Source: Clostridia bacterium
GTDB lineage: Bacteria > Bacillota_A > Clostridia > UBA1212 > UBA1255
Direction: 5' to 3'
Assembly (NCBI GenBank): GCA_017522515.1
Contig: JAFWZH010000300.1
Coordinates: 1 to 6,787 of the forward strand
DNA length: 6,787 nucleotides
Shown: piece by piece, positions 6,763 to 6,787 of the stretch
Layout: each line of letters begins with the position of its first letter
How positions within the stretch are numbered: the stretch's first letter is position 1
The notes under the pieces: model-generated
Database searches by the model: none
The model's input: only the letters and a program-made list of their open reading frames with translations
Told to the model about the DNA's origin: nothing
Translations under genes and position numbers: made by a program

Positions 6763-6787
6763 CTATAGATAATTAAATATTATCATT
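6759..6787 (-). repeat. Right copy of the 29-bp terminal inverted repeat
   Basis: This is the exact reverse complement of bases 1-29, in opposite orientation and ending at the last base of the window. The dyad is at 6768-6784 and CTATAG at 6763-6768. Read on the minus strand it precedes the SIR2-STAND gene, with its inner edge 25 bp from that gene's ATG. Its inner four bases also form one arm of a separate 14-bp palindrome (6749-6762) that the left copy lacks. Because the leader sequences of the two genes diverge immediately inside the repeat, the repeat behaves as a bounded unit on its inner side. Its outer boundary cannot be seen. Confidence 0.96.

Larger units (their letters stand above)
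1..6787. other. Candidate invertible or mobile cassette bounded by inverted repeats
   Basis: The whole window is a unit: inverted repeat, two-gene operon pointing inward, one large gene pointing inward from the other side, inverted repeat. Neither unit has room for a full promoter inside the repeats, so transcription must be driven at least partly from the repeats or the flanks. Inversion between the repeats would exchange which unit faces a given flank. No recombinase, transposase or integrase is encoded between the repeats, so any mobility would need an enzyme supplied from elsewhere. Alternatives are a duplicated promoter region serving two separate transcripts, or a window cut to match the repeats. 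The geometry is seen directly; inversion is a hypothesis. Confidence 0.35.

Noticed and set aside
6564..6776. Plus-strand open frame running out through the right repeat
   Set aside because: It lies opposite the SIR2 coding sequence, which has intact motifs and its own strong ribosome site. The frame has no family features.
1..6787. Insertion sequence or transposon ends
   Set aside because: No transposase or integrase is encoded between the repeats, and target-site duplications cannot be seen because the repeats touch the window edges. Kept only as an alternative explanation of the repeats.
1..6787. CRISPR array, tRNA, rRNA or riboswitch
   Set aside because: There is almost no non-coding space: 42 bases on the left, 54 on the right and one base between the first two genes. 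No direct repeat series or tRNA-like fold was seen.

Overview
This is a compact, A+T-rich window (roughly one-third G+C by eye) that is almost fully coding. It holds three intact genes in two converging units, enclosed by a perfect 29-bp inverted repeat lying exactly at the two ends of the window (1-29 and 6759-6787). Two of the three genes have strong purine-rich Shine-Dalgarno sites (GGAGG and GAGGAG). With the low G+C and Lys/Asn/Ile-rich proteins this leans towards a Clostridia-like Bacillota host or an element carried by one. A Bacteroidota host is not excluded, and nothing here is taxonomically diagnostic.

Left unit (+ strand, 43-2563): a 533-aa fusion of a D-Ala-D-Ala-ligase-type ATP-grasp domain with a class I SAM-dependent methyltransferase. 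It is followed after a single base by a 305-aa APH/choline-kinase-fold phosphotransferase. The two are almost certainly co-transcribed and translationally coupled. Together they look like a small-molecule or peptide modification pair (ligation, methylation, phosphorylation); the substrate cannot be read from sequence.

Right unit (- strand, 6733-2564): one 1389-aa protein with an N-terminal SIR2 domain (probable NADase), a long unassigned middle region, a STAND/NACHT-like P-loop NTPase, and a C-terminal helical TPR-like region. This is the architecture of SIR2-STAND anti-phage sensors (Avs5-like): the C-terminus is expected to sense a phage product, the NTPase to oligomerise, and the SIR2 domain to deplete NAD+.

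The two units meet tail to tail with zero bases between their stop codons and no convincing terminator. Each unit begins only 13-25 bp inside its copy of the repeat, too little space for a complete promoter, so at least part of each promoter lies in or beyond the repeats. The most interesting reading is an invertible cassette in which recombination between the repeats exposes either the modification operon or the SIR2-STAND defence gene to an outside promoter. Competing readings are a duplicated promoter/operator, terminal inverted repeats of a non-autonomous mobile element, or an effect of how the window or contig was cut. No recombinase or transposase is encoded here. Flanking sequence and long reads would decide.
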